Shown: positions 10,992 through 22,404 of the stretch, one piece after another
How the letters are laid out: every line of letters starts with the position of its first letter
Position numbering within the stretch: position 1 is the first letter of the stretch
Assembly (NCBI GenBank): GCA_003255065.1
Contig: QAOA01005801.1
Coordinates: 1,398,367 to 1,462,366, forward strand
Reading direction: 5' to 3'
From: Cercis canadensis
Taxonomy: Eukaryota; Streptophyta; Magnoliopsida; Fabales; Fabaceae
Length of the DNA stretch: 64,000 nucleotides
Notes under the pieces: model-generated
Database searches by the model: none
Seen by the model: the letters and a program-made list of their open reading frames with translations, nothing else
What the model was told of the DNA's origin: nothing
Program-made: the position numbers and the translations under genes

Positions 10992-11353
10992 GGCAAATTG
11001 ACTAAATAAATGCAAAAAAAAAAAAAAATTACATAAATAGGTTAGTGTTTAAAGTATTTATTAGAATGGGTAAATTTTTCATAACCACTACTAGACAAAT
11101 CAATACACACTAAATTAATTACAACGTTTCTATTAAAAAATGCTAAAATGAATAAGCGTATTCCTACAAGAAGTGTTTTTTTTTTTTTTGAAAATAGCAG
11201 GTGCAATAAGAAATACTAAAATATTAAAGTGGTTTTAAATAAAAAATGCTAGAATTTCAAATAGAAAACGCTGGAATGTCAACAATCACCTGACAGCTTT
11301 CTTTGAAAATGTAGAAAATGCTGAAATGTTCCAGTGTGTGCCATTAGGACACA
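10992..11353. repeat. Left terminal inverted repeat of MULE-1
   Basis: Inverted against 19219-19621 through the poly-A/poly-T run, the TTAGTGTTTA block, AATCAATACACA and TTGACAATCACCTG-like text. Indels lie mainly in homopolymers. Confidence 0.85.
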
Positions 11354-11715
11354 TGGATTCATTTCACCTTGTCCTTAAAGGGAACTCTGAAATGATTCCA
11401 CATGTCCTAATGGCACATGCTGGAACATTTCAGCATTTTCTACATTTTCAAAGAAAGCTGTCAGGTGATTGTTGACATTCCAACGTTTTCTATTTGAAAT
11501 TCTAGCATTTTTTATTTAAAACCACTTTAATATTTTAGTATTTCTTATTGCACCTGCTATTTCAAAAAAANGCACCTACTATTTCAAAAAAAAAAAACAC
11601 TTCTTGCAGGAATACGCTTATTCATTTTAGCATTTTTTAATAGAAACGTTGTAATTAATTTAGTGTGTATTGATTTGTCTAGTAGTGGTTATGAAAAATT
11701 TACCCATTCTAATAA
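11057..11715. repeat. ~659-bp near-perfect palindrome at the left end of MULE-1
   Basis: The inner part of the left terminal repeat is followed by its own inverted copy, turning around near 11365-11385 (core GTGTGCCATTAGGACAC / GTCCTAATGGCACA). ATTAGAATGGGTAAATTTTT at the left arm is mirrored at 11693-11712. An N (11571) with repeated text on either side lies in the right arm. Confidence 0.88.
11571..11571. other. N inside duplicated text
   Basis: GCACCTGCTATTTCAAAAAAA before and GCACCTACTATTTCAAAAAA after the N, a likely unmerged overlap at a contig join. Confidence 0.7.
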
Positions 11716-11739
11716 AATTTACCAAAGCTTATGCAACTT

Positions 11740-13422
11740 CAATCTTAGACAGACTATGGAGTTAGGAGGGTGCATATCCCTCCAGTAGGCTTAGGCCTAT
11801 AAGAGATTTCCTATGGTGTCTCCATCCCCCCTAGATTTCCCTGAGCCTTTCACAATTCCAATTGCATGTAGGTTAGTCCCTTTAATCTTAACTATTTTTA
11901 GAAATGTAGTTATATGGTATTAGATCTAATTATAAGTTAAAATTATGCATTAGGAGGCGATGTCCTTTACATTATGAGCACATCGAGTTCACCAAGAACC
12001 ATCTGGGCTTTTGTCAGGCTTTTGATTATCTTGGAGGTCATGAAGTGAGTGAATTCCAAGAATCTATAATTAAATTTTTATTGAATAAATATGTTTGTTG
12101 TATGCCTCAATGAATGTCTAATTAATCTTTTACCTTTACAGATCATGTGGCAGCCTTATTTAAACATGCAATTGGCACAATGTTCTATTGCTAGATTTCA
12201 GATATGGTGTGCTAGGGTGCCCCTTTGTTCATTTAATGTAATAGAGGGACATTATCCTAACCATGTGGTCCGTTAGTTTGATGGGTTGCATGGTATTCCT
12301 AATAATCCTCCAGAGTACGACGATGAGTTGGAGAGGATGACCATCCGGGGGAAGTAGGATACATATTAGAGGATCATCCATTATGCTTACTACATCCAGT
12401 GGTATGACCGGCGTAATAAATTCGTTATGCCAATAGGGGGCCTCGGCGAGACACCGGATTATATGTCGTGGTTTCTTCGAATAACTTAGAAGTGGATGAG
12501 TTCAGTTAGCTCTTTGCGTGGTAATGAAGTTAGTGTAATGTGTTAGATTTGAGCTCATAGAAAATGTTGTACAAATTATTTAACTTGATATTATATGTTG
12601 TTTACAGGATGACATCCCTCCATGTAATAAGCAGCCTCTACCATAACAACCTTCACTAGCAACCCACCCACCTCCACCATTTCAAGAAGATTAGCCCTTC
12701 CAGCTGGGTTTAGGGCAGCAGCAGCATGGTCCAGGGCATTAGCAGCCTCCAACATTCAGGGGCCCATATCCAAATCCTCATCTCACCCAAGAACAGTGGA
12801 CTCCATTTCAGCGACAGTTGCATGCTTAGATGTCACAGGTCTTTGCGCAGTGGGGCTTTATCCCCCCCCTGAGTTAGCCAGCTAGCAGGGATAGTGGACA
12901 GGATTACAGCTTCATGCTCGACCTATAAACCCTTCTCCCTCCACATCACGATCAAGATCGTCCATTGGATGTTCGAGGTCTTAACGTTCACGTTGTTCTA
13001 GGAGTCGGGCTTATGAGGGTACTTCAGCAACACCAGTTCAACTACAGTCATGCTTCGTGTAGTAGTCACAGACTATGGACATGATGTTCCATGGTTACAT
13101 GGGGGAACTAGGTTCTCTCCCATGTAACATATTTGGCACTAATGTCGGTATACCCCCATCAGCAGATAATGTGCAATTGGATTTGGGCCTCATAGTTGAC
13201 ACATTTAGTGCACCTGTTGGTCATTCATTTGCGGGAGTGTATATGACTCCAATGGCACCTCCTCGTACGTATCCGATAGACGAGGGAAGTAGGTGGTTAG
13301 AGTTCTCTAATTTCGTTGATCTGGAAATGGTAAACATTGCTATTCCAGATCAGCAGGAGACAGACCCCAGTGGGACAGGGATAGGAGGGTTCCTCGACAC
13401 CTCGGATCATTCATATTTGTAG
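11740..13422 (+). pseudogene. Plant mobile domain (PMD, aminotransferase-like) gene carried by MULE-1
   Basis: Reading with introns gives MWQPYLNMQLAQCSIARFQI, ARVPLCSFNVIEGHYPNHVV, then FDGLHGIPNNPPEYDDELER, HYAYYIQWYDRRNKF and TPDYMSWFLRIT. This is the C-terminal part of the plant mobile domain, a fold found in host MAIN/MAIL proteins and in several plant transposons. GT-AG introns are suggested at about 12040-12140 and 12520-12608. A Pro/Gln-rich tail and an open exon at 13075-13422 follow. Stops near 12274, 12357 and 12487 break it. It is opposed to the transposase, as a second gene would be in a MULE. Its role in transposition is not known. Confidence 0.7.
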
Positions 13423-14081
13423 TACATATTTGTTGAGTATTGTATTATTTTAAGTTTTTGAAACTACCTTATTTATGAATATATACATATTGTTAAGGTA
13501 CATAGAAGATACATAAATGAGCTTATACAATTAAATACATTAAACCGTAACTAACATTTTCACACATTGTGAATTGCTATAATTTTAATTGTCATCAGTA
13601 GCATAATCAAGACAATTCATTATACACTCAACTTTTGTGGGGGATAACTCACAATTCATAGCAACAACCTGCTAGTTTTAAAAAATAGTACCGGCATCTA
13701 CAAACGAACATTCAATTGTTTTCTTTCCTAATTTTTGAAATAACCACCTTATAGTCATGTCAATTTGTTCGAGGCATTCTTAACAACCATCTATAAATAG
13801 GAAAAGCTCTAAGGGATTGTAGTTGTTGTACCAAATCTTCAGCTTCATCAGTTCGATATGCCAATTCATGACTTAAGCCAGTGTAATATCCCTTGGATCA
13901 GAGTGTATTTCGCTTTCGTAATCATCATTAAACCTTGACAACAACTAGACATTAGATGTGTGACATCTTCTTGGCATAATGTGTCACTCTGTTGATTTAC
14001 AAAATCAAATCACCAATTTAATGTATAATTCCATTAATAAGTACAAATAATTTAAGCTAATAAGAAGTAAGAACAATTTAA
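13423..14081. other. MULE-1 interior without recognised feature
   Basis: The 3' flank of the PMD gene. The minus strand at about 13600-13990 reads as a fragmented coding region with many stops; I cannot assign it. Confidence 0.4.
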
Positions 14082-14250
14082 GGTTAGGAGTTTGGGTTTA
14101 GGCTTTGGGGTTTGGTGTTAGTGTTTAAGATTTAGGTTTTAATGTTAGTGTTTAGTGTTGGAATTTGGGATTTGGGATTAGGGTTTAGAGTTTGGGGTTA
14201 GGGTTTAGTGTTTGAGGTTTAGGGTTCAAGATTGGGGGTTTGGGTTTTTA
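14082..14250 (+). repeat. Degenerate telomere-like repeat (TTTAGGG-related)
   Basis: A run of GGTTTAGGG/GGGTTTAG variants such as TAGGGTTTAGAG, GGGGTTAGGGTTTAG and GAGGTTTAGGGTTC. Plant telomeres are TTTAGGG; this stretch is close but imperfect and lies between the two convergent genes of MULE-1. Confidence 0.65.
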
Positions 14251-14651
14251 ATTTGGTCATTCTTCATTAGACATGTTAATATCAGATAGACATTCTGCTT
14301 CTCTGCTCATGCGAATCCAGATGGCAGCATAAGCCCTATCTGGCCACATTGTTTCTCTCGCACTACGTTCACAATCACTTTGCATTAATCTAATTTGTAT
14401 GCGATTATTTTCTTCTCTTATGCGATACAAAGCTGATTGTAAGTCCGATATACTTTGCCTTGGTACGTGTATGGCCAAACATCGTGGAGCATGAATATTT
14501 TGCATCATAGCCAATTCCAACAAAGGCTTTCCATGTGACAAAGGATACATCTGACTCCGCCAACAGAAGATTCTCCCTAGTCCATCTCAATCTGTATGTG
14601 CCTTGAAATTGGGTGTACTTTTTCCTTGAGAAGGACACGATTTGGGATTAC

Positions 14652-14656
14652 CTTAA
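14652..14656. repeat. Target site duplication of the solo LTR, left
   Basis: CTTAA, repeated at 15976-15980. Confidence 0.85.
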
Positions 14657-15975
14657 TAATAACACATTATTTTACACTATTTGTTTCCCTTATACTTAGT
14701 CTTTTAGTGTGTGTTTCTAGTGATTTTTATGGCCTTTAGACATATTCTGTAGATTTGGATTTGTTGGTGCTTGTAGATTTTAATTGCTTAATTGTTAAAT
14801 TCTGGCACTGCTTACGTTTTTCATCATATCTTTGGCTATAGATGTCCGATTGATGTGATTCTAGTTTCGTTGGAAATCTGACAGAAAATGATACATTTCA
14901 TATAAAGAGCCCATAAGCTGATTCTCGCGTCTGGATAACTGAAATTTGTGTGCAAGAAGTCCAGATTTTCTACATCCGCCCAGCATTGAATGATTCCTTT
15001 CCTTAGGCCTGCCTATTGGACCAGAGCATATTTATTTGGGCCAACATCTACTTATTGGGCCAGCACACATGACACTAGGGCTTGATTACATTTTTACCAT
15101 TAATAATTTAGGAAACTAGGTTTATTTGGTAATTAGGAAACCATTAGGAAACCTAGAGGAGGCAGCTAGCTAGTATTTATTCTCAAGTTGTTGAGGAAAA
15201 TACAACAACCAGAAGAGATACGAAATTACCTTGAGCAGCTGCTGCCTCCTATTTTCTAAGTTCGTTTTTCTACTTTTGCCTTGTGTTTGAGCTTTTCATG
15301 GAGGGCTAAGTTCGTTTGTAATCAATTCAAGAGGAGCCAAACTTAATAATCCAGAGTTCTTGTGCTTCAACCGGGTTTAATTTGATTTAATTTGAATTAC
15401 TGTTTCTTCTCTTCTTCATGTGATTGAATGGTACTTTGATTGCATGTTTTGTATGAATTTAAATCGGTTCATTAAATTCATAACAGTAATCAAATTGATA
15501 ATCATACTTTAAGGGTCTTTAATATATAGTTAACTTGGATAATTCGATTATTAAATTAATCTGGATTTAGTGATATAGAGCGGTTGTCTAGAGTCTTAAT
15601 TCCATGATTAATTGAATCCTGATTGGTAAATCAGTAGGAATTCTAAGTGTTACTGTTAGGGGTTCCAGGTAACAGTTAACCAAGAATTAAATCAGATCTA
15701 GGTTATCTTTAAGTGAACAAGGATGGATTAAGGTTTGGTTGTCTGCTTGAGTTGATTGTGTTTTCTCTTATTTGATAAATTCAGTTTACTGCTTTCTAGA
15801 TTCTTAATATTCTGCATTTAACACAATCCCCCCCCCCCCTTTTTATTATGTTCTTACTTAAAGTCCTACTAGATTAGTTGTTCTGGTGAATCCTTGAGAG
15901 ACGATACTGGTTGCATCCTATACTACAAATTAGTTACAATTAATAGTTTAATTTTGTACGGTTCGGCACCCGTCA
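14657..15975 (+). mobile_element. Solo LTR of family LTR-5 (1319 bp) inside the MULE transposase
   Basis: Flanked by 5-bp CTTAA duplications. Its start (TAATAACACATTATTTTAC) is a mutated version of the LTR end seen at 1-146, and it ends CACCCGTCA. No internal domain is attached, so LTR-LTR recombination removed the body of the element. Contains a run of 12 or more C near 15828. It splits the C-terminal coding region of the transposase. Confidence 0.88.
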
Positions 15976-15980
15976 CTTAA
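15976..15980. repeat. Target site duplication of the solo LTR, right
   Basis: CTTAA, identical to 14652-14656. Confidence 0.85.
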
Positions 15981-18582
15981 TCCCGCTCACAACTAGCTGA
16001 TACTCATCTCTACCAATTAGGTTAAACTTTCTACTATAAGCATTGACTAGGTTCTAAGTAGAGTATATTGGACTAACATAATGTCATGTATCTAGTGCAA
16101 TAGAGGCACAAGTAGATATTATGTGTGTACATGGTATGTGAAGGGCTTGAAACTGACCACACCCACACCTTCTCTCATTTAGATTGAGAGTATATGATCG
16201 CCCGCTAATCATTCCCATAGAATAAAAAATCTCATCCGCTTTAAATAATCCAAAGTATCTATTAAACAATATTGGGCGGTGTGAGAATGCAAAACACCTA
16301 TTACGGGTCATTCTCTTCCCGACATCCTTAGTCCATGTTTGCCCACTCGCCAACCTAGCTTGGGCTAATTCTTGTCTCTCCATGAAAATACAGTTCATTA
16401 TGTAGTATGTGGCTCTGACAAGAGCAGTGATAGACATGTTGTGAGCACCTTTTAACGTGTCATTAACATTGGCCATATCATCTGCCCTGGCTATCTTCTT
16501 GTTGTTTCCACTTCACCTTATCAATATCATTGATATACATCTAAGATCGGTCTTCCTCACACTCGCCATGTATCTTGTTCATTAGCTCATCAAATTTGAA
16601 TGACTTAAACTGGACACCTATCAATTACAATTGAAAGTCAAATTAAGCCTCACTTTCCATCAAAATTTATGACTGATAATAAATTTCTTAATTTGATTGA
16701 TATTCTTACTAGCTCTATAGATGTTGTGCTTCAAACCTACATCCCTGAAGGTAGTGTTCCAATTGCTCATCACATGACACAAATAGAAAAAATTATGATC
16801 TAATGGTGGACGCTAGCCAACATGTTATTCTTCGATGGATGAAAATATACTAACATGCCAGTCTGAAATTAGTGCCACATCCTACATGTCCCAAGCCACG
16901 TGCCGTCTCATATGCTTCAAAACCCATGACCACGCTTCTTTGGTTTCACCTTCCACGACGGCATAAGCTAGAGATAACTGGGAATGATAGTCATCCTGTG
17001 TAGAGGTGATGAACAGGGTCTTCTTGTACGTCCTATACAAGAAAGTACCATCAATCTAGATCACTGGCTTGCACGAAGGGAATGCATCAATGCACGGTTT
17101 AAAAGCCCAGAAGACACGTCGAAATCTCCTCACCGTTGGATCGTTCGTTGGCCTTCCTATCTACCGATCATCCGAACACCATTCCACCACAATTCTGAGC
17201 GCATATTTTTGCAATACAACCATCCATCTGGGTAACTGATTGTAACTTTCATCTCAATCATCATACACTTGAGCGATAACTCTTTCCTTCATAAATCATG
17301 ATTTATTGTACAATATTTGGTAAGAGAAAGTACCCATAATGTGCTCTTGTATTAGCTTAATTGGCACATCCACCTTCTCTTGAATCATGCTGACAATCAT
17401 TGTCCCAGCCACCTTAACATCCAATTTATTATAGTCTTGTGTTAAGGTGACATTTGTGCAATTGTATGGGCTATTGTACTTTCTGATCTCCTAGATTTTT
17501 TTTTTTTACTTCTTATGCAGGCCCTAAGTCTCTAATTGCATCCAAAACCATAATTAAGACACTACAAAATCAATTTATGAAGTTTGGACTCCTTCACTTT
17601 AAAATCATGGTGCATGTAAAGGGAGTATTGCTTTACAGCTAACTAAATATCCTCTTTGCTATTAAACTGTTGGCCTATTTGTAGTTCCTCACCTCTTTGC
17701 CACCGACTAACTCCAGAAATTAGTTAGTTGCATTGCCTCCCAATTGACATATGAATAGTGTGGAGAAAGCAACAATTGGATTTGTGTCACATGTTGGGGT
17801 GTAGCAGATATCGGTTCCTCCTTTAAAGGTACCACATTCAAATCTAACACATGTTTAGGCTCCTCCTCATCGCTTGATTCTCCTCTATCTAGTATGTACT
17901 CTCTTTCCTCATCATCACTTGGGTCGATTAGAGGATCAATAGAAGAGTTACCCCCATTGATATTCGGTTGCACACCTCCACGTTCGTTGCCTTCAGCTTC
18001 ATATTCTTCAATCGCCCTTGTGCGAACATCTGAACCTAGCCACGGGTCACTACATTCATACACATAGCTTCTTTCAGGGATACGAGTTTCGCTAGAACTA
18101 GCTAAACCATGCTAGAATCCATATGAAACAAGTTTCGGTTGATAACAAAGTTCTGCTTCTATCCCTGTTTGATTATATGGAGGACAAGAACTAGGAAATG
18201 AGCAAGGGCCACTCGCATTAAGACTTTCTGGTTGGCCACCATTTCCACCAACTTCATCTTCCATAGTCTTATGCTCAACAAATATCTCAATTGCGCTAAG
18301 AGATTTATGTTGACCATGACTATCAAGCATCATCTCAACATCCTCATCATATTCCAGTTCAACAACATTATAAAATAATAGATTCACAAATATTAAAAAT
18401 CTATTAATAATCTTCTCAACAACTTTATTTGTTGAAAGACATAATTTATGTCGAACATCAAATTGTAAATGTTGTAGTCCACATTTGTTCTTCAGATTCA
18501 AAACAATGGATCTATGACAATTATACATGACACCTTGAGGTTCATCGTATATCTCACAATTGTAATAAACTAATAGAAGCAT

Positions 18583-19218
18583 TTTCCTCCTAAATTACCA
18601 ATAATGTATATCATTAAAGTTTTCACAATAACAACCTATTTTTTTTAATAAAAATCTATCATATATAAGCTAAATAACAATCAAAATTGCATACAGCTAA
18701 ACATATTTAACATTTTAAAATACTATTATACATAATTCCACATCAAAACAAAATTTTAAATGTACCTTAACAACTTCTACAAGTTTTAACTTTAACTATC
18801 AGCTATCACAAACTCGCACTCCTTCAGTACTTCAAAACAACTTCGTGTTTCTCTTCAAATTTTAGAACTCACACACTCAATAAATGTAAAAAACTAGTCT
18901 CACAAAGGGGTATTTATAGAAGAGTTATGGTACTTTAATTTAGCAAAACTTAGAAAGACCCACTACATTGTTAAAGTGCTATAGACTGAAAATTTTTTAG
19001 TGTGTACTAGATGCAAAATGGCGTTTTGCATTGTAAACGTTGTTTTGATTGAAAAACACTATTTGATAAAGTAGTGTTCTCCAGAAGCAAAGTTGCGTTT
19101 TTAATAGAAAATGTTGTTGTGAATTACTGGCTAAAGGAAACGCTAAAATATTCTAGCGTGTGCCATTAGGACATGTGGATTCATTTCAGCGTGTCCTTAA
19201 GGAAATGTGAAATGATTC
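18583..19218. other. MULE-1 subterminal region upstream of the transposase
   Basis: AT-rich sequence between the transposase N-terminus and the right terminal repeat; it should hold the transposase promoter. Its right part (about 19000-19218) contains a decayed partial second arm of the palindromic repeat and the core near 19155. Confidence 0.5.
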
Positions 19219-19621
19219 CACGTGTCCTAATGACACATGCTGGAACATTTCAACGTTTTCTACATTTTAAAAAAAGTTGGCAGGTGATTGTTGACATTTC
19301 GACATTTTCTATTTGAAATTCAAGTGTTTTTTTACAACACACACTATTACTATTTTAGCATTTTTTTTTAATTTAAAACCGCTTTAATATTTCAACGTTT
19401 CTTATTGCACCAACTATTTTTTTTTTAAAAAAAAAACACTTATTGCAGGAATACACTTATTCATTTTAGCATTTTTTTAATGGAAACGATGTACTTAATT
19501 TAGCATGTATTGATTTGTCCAGTAACGGTTATGAAAAACTGACAAATTCTGATAAATACTGTAAACACTAACCTATTTACGTAATTTTTTTTTTTTTTTG
19601 CATTTATTTAGTCAATTTGCC
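19219..19621. repeat. Right terminal inverted repeat of MULE-1
   Basis: Reverse complement of the left end, finishing ATTTAGTCAATTTGCC. It includes poly-A/T stretches near 19421 and 19590 that vary in length against the left copy. Confidence 0.85.
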
Positions 19622-19630
19622 TGAAAAATG
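19622..19630. repeat. 9-bp target site duplication of MULE-1, right
   Basis: TGAAAAATG, identical to 10983-10991. Confidence 0.95.
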
Positions 19631-19767
19631 AATGGAAATTTAGTCTCTCAAAATGCAAAATTATTTGGATGAAGATATGAAATATGGAAGAAAGAAGAAC
19701 CTGTTCAACTGTCTTCCTTTTTTAAATGACTCAAAATCCCAACTCTTGTGTGTGTGTACGGAACCCC

Positions 19768-20149
19768 AATTTAGGTTTGATTTTAGCATATATTCATAAT
19801 TACCAAAGTTGACTCCCTTACATATTATCATCTAATACCAATCAACTTTTAAGTCAATTAGTATCTAGATTTATTCCATTGATTTTTCTTCCTATTCAAG
19901 GAATGTAATCATGTCCTTGATATTTTAGTATACTTGGGTTAAAATATCAATTAGAAGTTGTTTCCAATATATAGAGACATGAATTTAGGTTTGGTTTTAG
20001 ACTATATTTGTAATTACCAAAGTTGACTCCCTTACATATTATCATCTAATACAAATAAGCTTTTAAGTTAATTGGTATCTAGTATTATTCCATTGATTTT
20101 TCTTCCTATTTAAGGAATGTAATCATGTCCTCGATTTTTTAGCATACTT
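19768..20149. repeat. ~167-bp direct duplication at 214-bp spacing
   Basis: 19768-19934 and 19982-20149 are direct copies, both containing ACCAAAGTTGACTCCCTTAC and CCATTGATTTTTCTTCCTAT, joined by a unique 47-bp spacer. The family is not recognised. Confidence 0.85.
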
Positions 20150-20889
20150 TCAAGCAATGAATTTTCATATTAAACATGTGAACCTTACTTTGTTGTGGAG
20201 TCATTAAGAATAATTTCATTCTTTAGAGAAAGATGACAAATATCTTGATTTTCTTTACGTATATATGAATTTTTAAAAACTATTTATGTACTCACCCTTA
20301 TTTGTTTAATTATTTAATACGAAAGCATTCTTTTATTTTAGATTGTGATTATTTATACATTAGATAATTTCTCTATGGCAAATATTAATTGATATGAGGC
20401 ATCCTTATACGCAATAATCTATGTGAATTCTAACTTATTTTAACATATAGAATTGGTACAATGTAACCTTTTTTTGGAAGAGAATAACTTGATATATTAG
20501 TAATTTCATGTACCAAATTATATATGAAATAAATGTTGGAAATTAGGGAAATAATGGTAGACATTATGTTTGCATCTTTTGAATGCTTCATTTTGATTTG
20601 ATTATAGGGATGACATATAAATGTTATCATTTTTAAGTTTCACCAACTACATTTAATTATTCTTATAAGTGAACATAATTTGGTAAATAGACATTAAAAC
20701 CTCATGTAGCTTATTGTAGTTCGGGGGAAAAAAAATTAGAAAGTGATCAAAAGTTCCTTTTCAAAATTCTCAGAAGCTTGTAAATATAAAATATCTCAGA
20801 TGAATCCATTGCACAGCTCAATAGAAAACATATGAGAAGGAAAAATTCTTATAATGAAGACAAACTTAAAAACAATCTTAGTGCCTATC
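20150..20889. other. No recognisable feature
   Basis: AT-rich DNA with many stops in all frames. The open frame at 20430-20630 on the minus strand has no family signature. Confidence 0.5.
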
Positions 20890-21480
20890 TTTTAAAATAT
20901 AAAGAATTCTAAATTCCTAATCAATGACATGAACATTATTTGATAAAATTGCAAAGCTAAGTACTTTGCCATCGAGATGCTAAAAGATAACGGCATCCCC
21001 CTCCTCAACTTTGTCGTCTCCATGAATTTGGCTAAACCATCGCCAAACTTGATAGAGAAGTAGACCCAGTGGAGGACATGAATTGTTCTAACCTTCCAAA
21101 TTTTTTGGTTCCAATAGGAGATAAGGTACCACGTATCCTCCTTGTCATCCATAAACTCATCCCAAAACGCAAAGGGGGTTGGCTAAAAAGAATTAACAAA
21201 AGATATTATTAACACTTAAGCAAGGAAAAATATTCAAAATAAATAAAGAAAATGATAACAATGTTACCAAAATTTTTGTAGAAACCACATCAGATGTGAC
21301 TTGAATAGCAAATGACAAATCCCCAATCCTAGTATTTTTCACCTCCAAGAAAGTAGTTGATTCAAGAATTCTAGCCTACTCACCTTCAATAAGAATAAAT
21401 GGCAAGTTCTCCCTTGGCAAATTTGTCCTTGACCACATTTTTCGTATCCTCACCATTCTATTAGAGGGGTAAGTAAGAAT
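20890..21480 (-). pseudogene. Possible B3 DNA-binding domain fragment, decayed
   Basis: On the minus strand a first exon (about 21450-21270) reads MVRIRKMWSRTNL with several stops. A GT-AG intron of ~80 bp (about 21268-21187) leads to FAFWDEFMDDKEDTWYLISY. After one frameshift near 21010 the frame gives KVEEGDAVIF and LDGKVLSF. W-x-I-x-Y followed by a basic residue and GDAVIF is the pattern of the B3 domain in plant transcription factors. The match is by eye over a short stretch and a transposon origin cannot be excluded. If real, it is the only host-type coding remnant here. Confidence 0.35.
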
Positions 21481-22404
21481 GTTAATAATTTTGAGTTTTC
21501 TCTCAAACTTAACACGTATATAACATCAGTAACATAAAAAGATATGAAGAAGTTATGGAATAGAAAAGGAAAAAGATACACCTCGGTTTGATTTGTTGCA
21601 AAACACCAAAAAGTTCACCTTCTCATCTTGCAATATTTTTTGGTACAAAAGTATGGGCTACCTCCTATTTATATAATGGAAGCAAATTATTTTCCCTTGT
21701 TATTGTGCTGCCCTCACACGGGTCTCTCCAAACCTAATTATGCTAGGGTTTAGTTTTCCTCAATGCTAAATATTGGCTACAACCTCTTGGACCAAGTATG
21801 TGATGAAAGCTATGCGCATTGGCTATATAATTAGGTCTAAAAGGAAAAACTATTTAGCCCACAAGAATGCTTGATCGAAGGCTTATATATGCTGATTGAA
21901 TCAGCTGTATTTCAATCAAATATTGTGGCTTTGTAAAAACCAAATATTCATCCATTGACCAATTATATTAATTTATTATAAAGAAATTATAAACATTTCC
22001 TTTTATATCATAATGTTTTTAAAGAAGACAATTTGAGAGAACTTCCTAAATGGAGAAATTGTAGGTGCCCTTAATTATAAGAACCCAAAATTCCTCTAGT
22101 AATCAATTATACTATTTTTTTTAAAGCTAACTATATGAATTTCTAATTTATACATATTAAATATTGACCCAAATTATTCTCCTAAATTTTGAAATAATTC
22201 AAATATTAATAAAATTTTCTTTGTTGACCCTCATTTATAGATTTACGATCTTATATAAGATTGTTGTAAAGAGATGGAATTCCTCAAGTGTTGCAATATT
22301 TTAGTTTAATTCCCACAACAATAACTTGCACCAAATTAGACTAGTTTATACTAATTTTTCTTTAAAAAAAAAAAAAAATTCATTGATTCCTTACATGATT
22401 GGAA
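21481..22404. other. No recognisable feature
   Basis: AT-rich sequence ending in a poly-A run (about 22362-22378) directly before the truncated Athila-2b gag. I see no gene or terminal repeat. Confidence 0.5.

Larger units (their letters stand above)
14257..18582 (-). pseudogene. MuDR-type transposase of MULE-1, broken by a solo LTR
   Basis: The minus strand gives, in order: an N-terminal region (18582-18112, starting LLLVYYNCEIYDE); an acidic linker (18063-17707, DPSDDEEREYILDRGESSDE); the catalytic core with CKPVI, IDGTFL near 17050, SLAYAVVEGETKEAWSWVL near 16940 and SDWH near 16860; and a SWIM zinc finger near 16140 (CGCGQFQALHIPCTHII). The first DDE aspartate is visible in DGTF, the second in SDWH. 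After the solo LTR (14657-15975) the C-terminal basic block resumes (HIQIEMD). A tail to 14257 (REENNRIQIRLMQ) may be a short coiled coil. It would bind the terminal repeats and cut in the nucleus. Stops and frameshifts inactivate it. Confidence 0.85.
10992..19621 (-). mobile_element. MULE-1: 8630-bp Mutator-like element with transposase and plant mobile domain gene
   Basis: The termini GGCAAATTGACTAAAT and ATTTAGTCAATTTGCC are inverted copies bounded by perfect 9-bp duplications. Inside lie a minus-strand transposase with DDE and SWIM signatures (14257-18582) and a plus-strand plant-mobile-domain gene (about 11740-13422), separated by a degenerate telomere-like repeat. A solo LTR has inserted in the 3' part of the transposase. 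Strand is given by the transposase. Numerous stops show it is no longer autonomous. Confidence 0.93.

Noticed and set aside
14405..14638. Independent gene of 77 residues
   Set aside because: It overlaps the C-terminal part of the MULE transposase in another frame.
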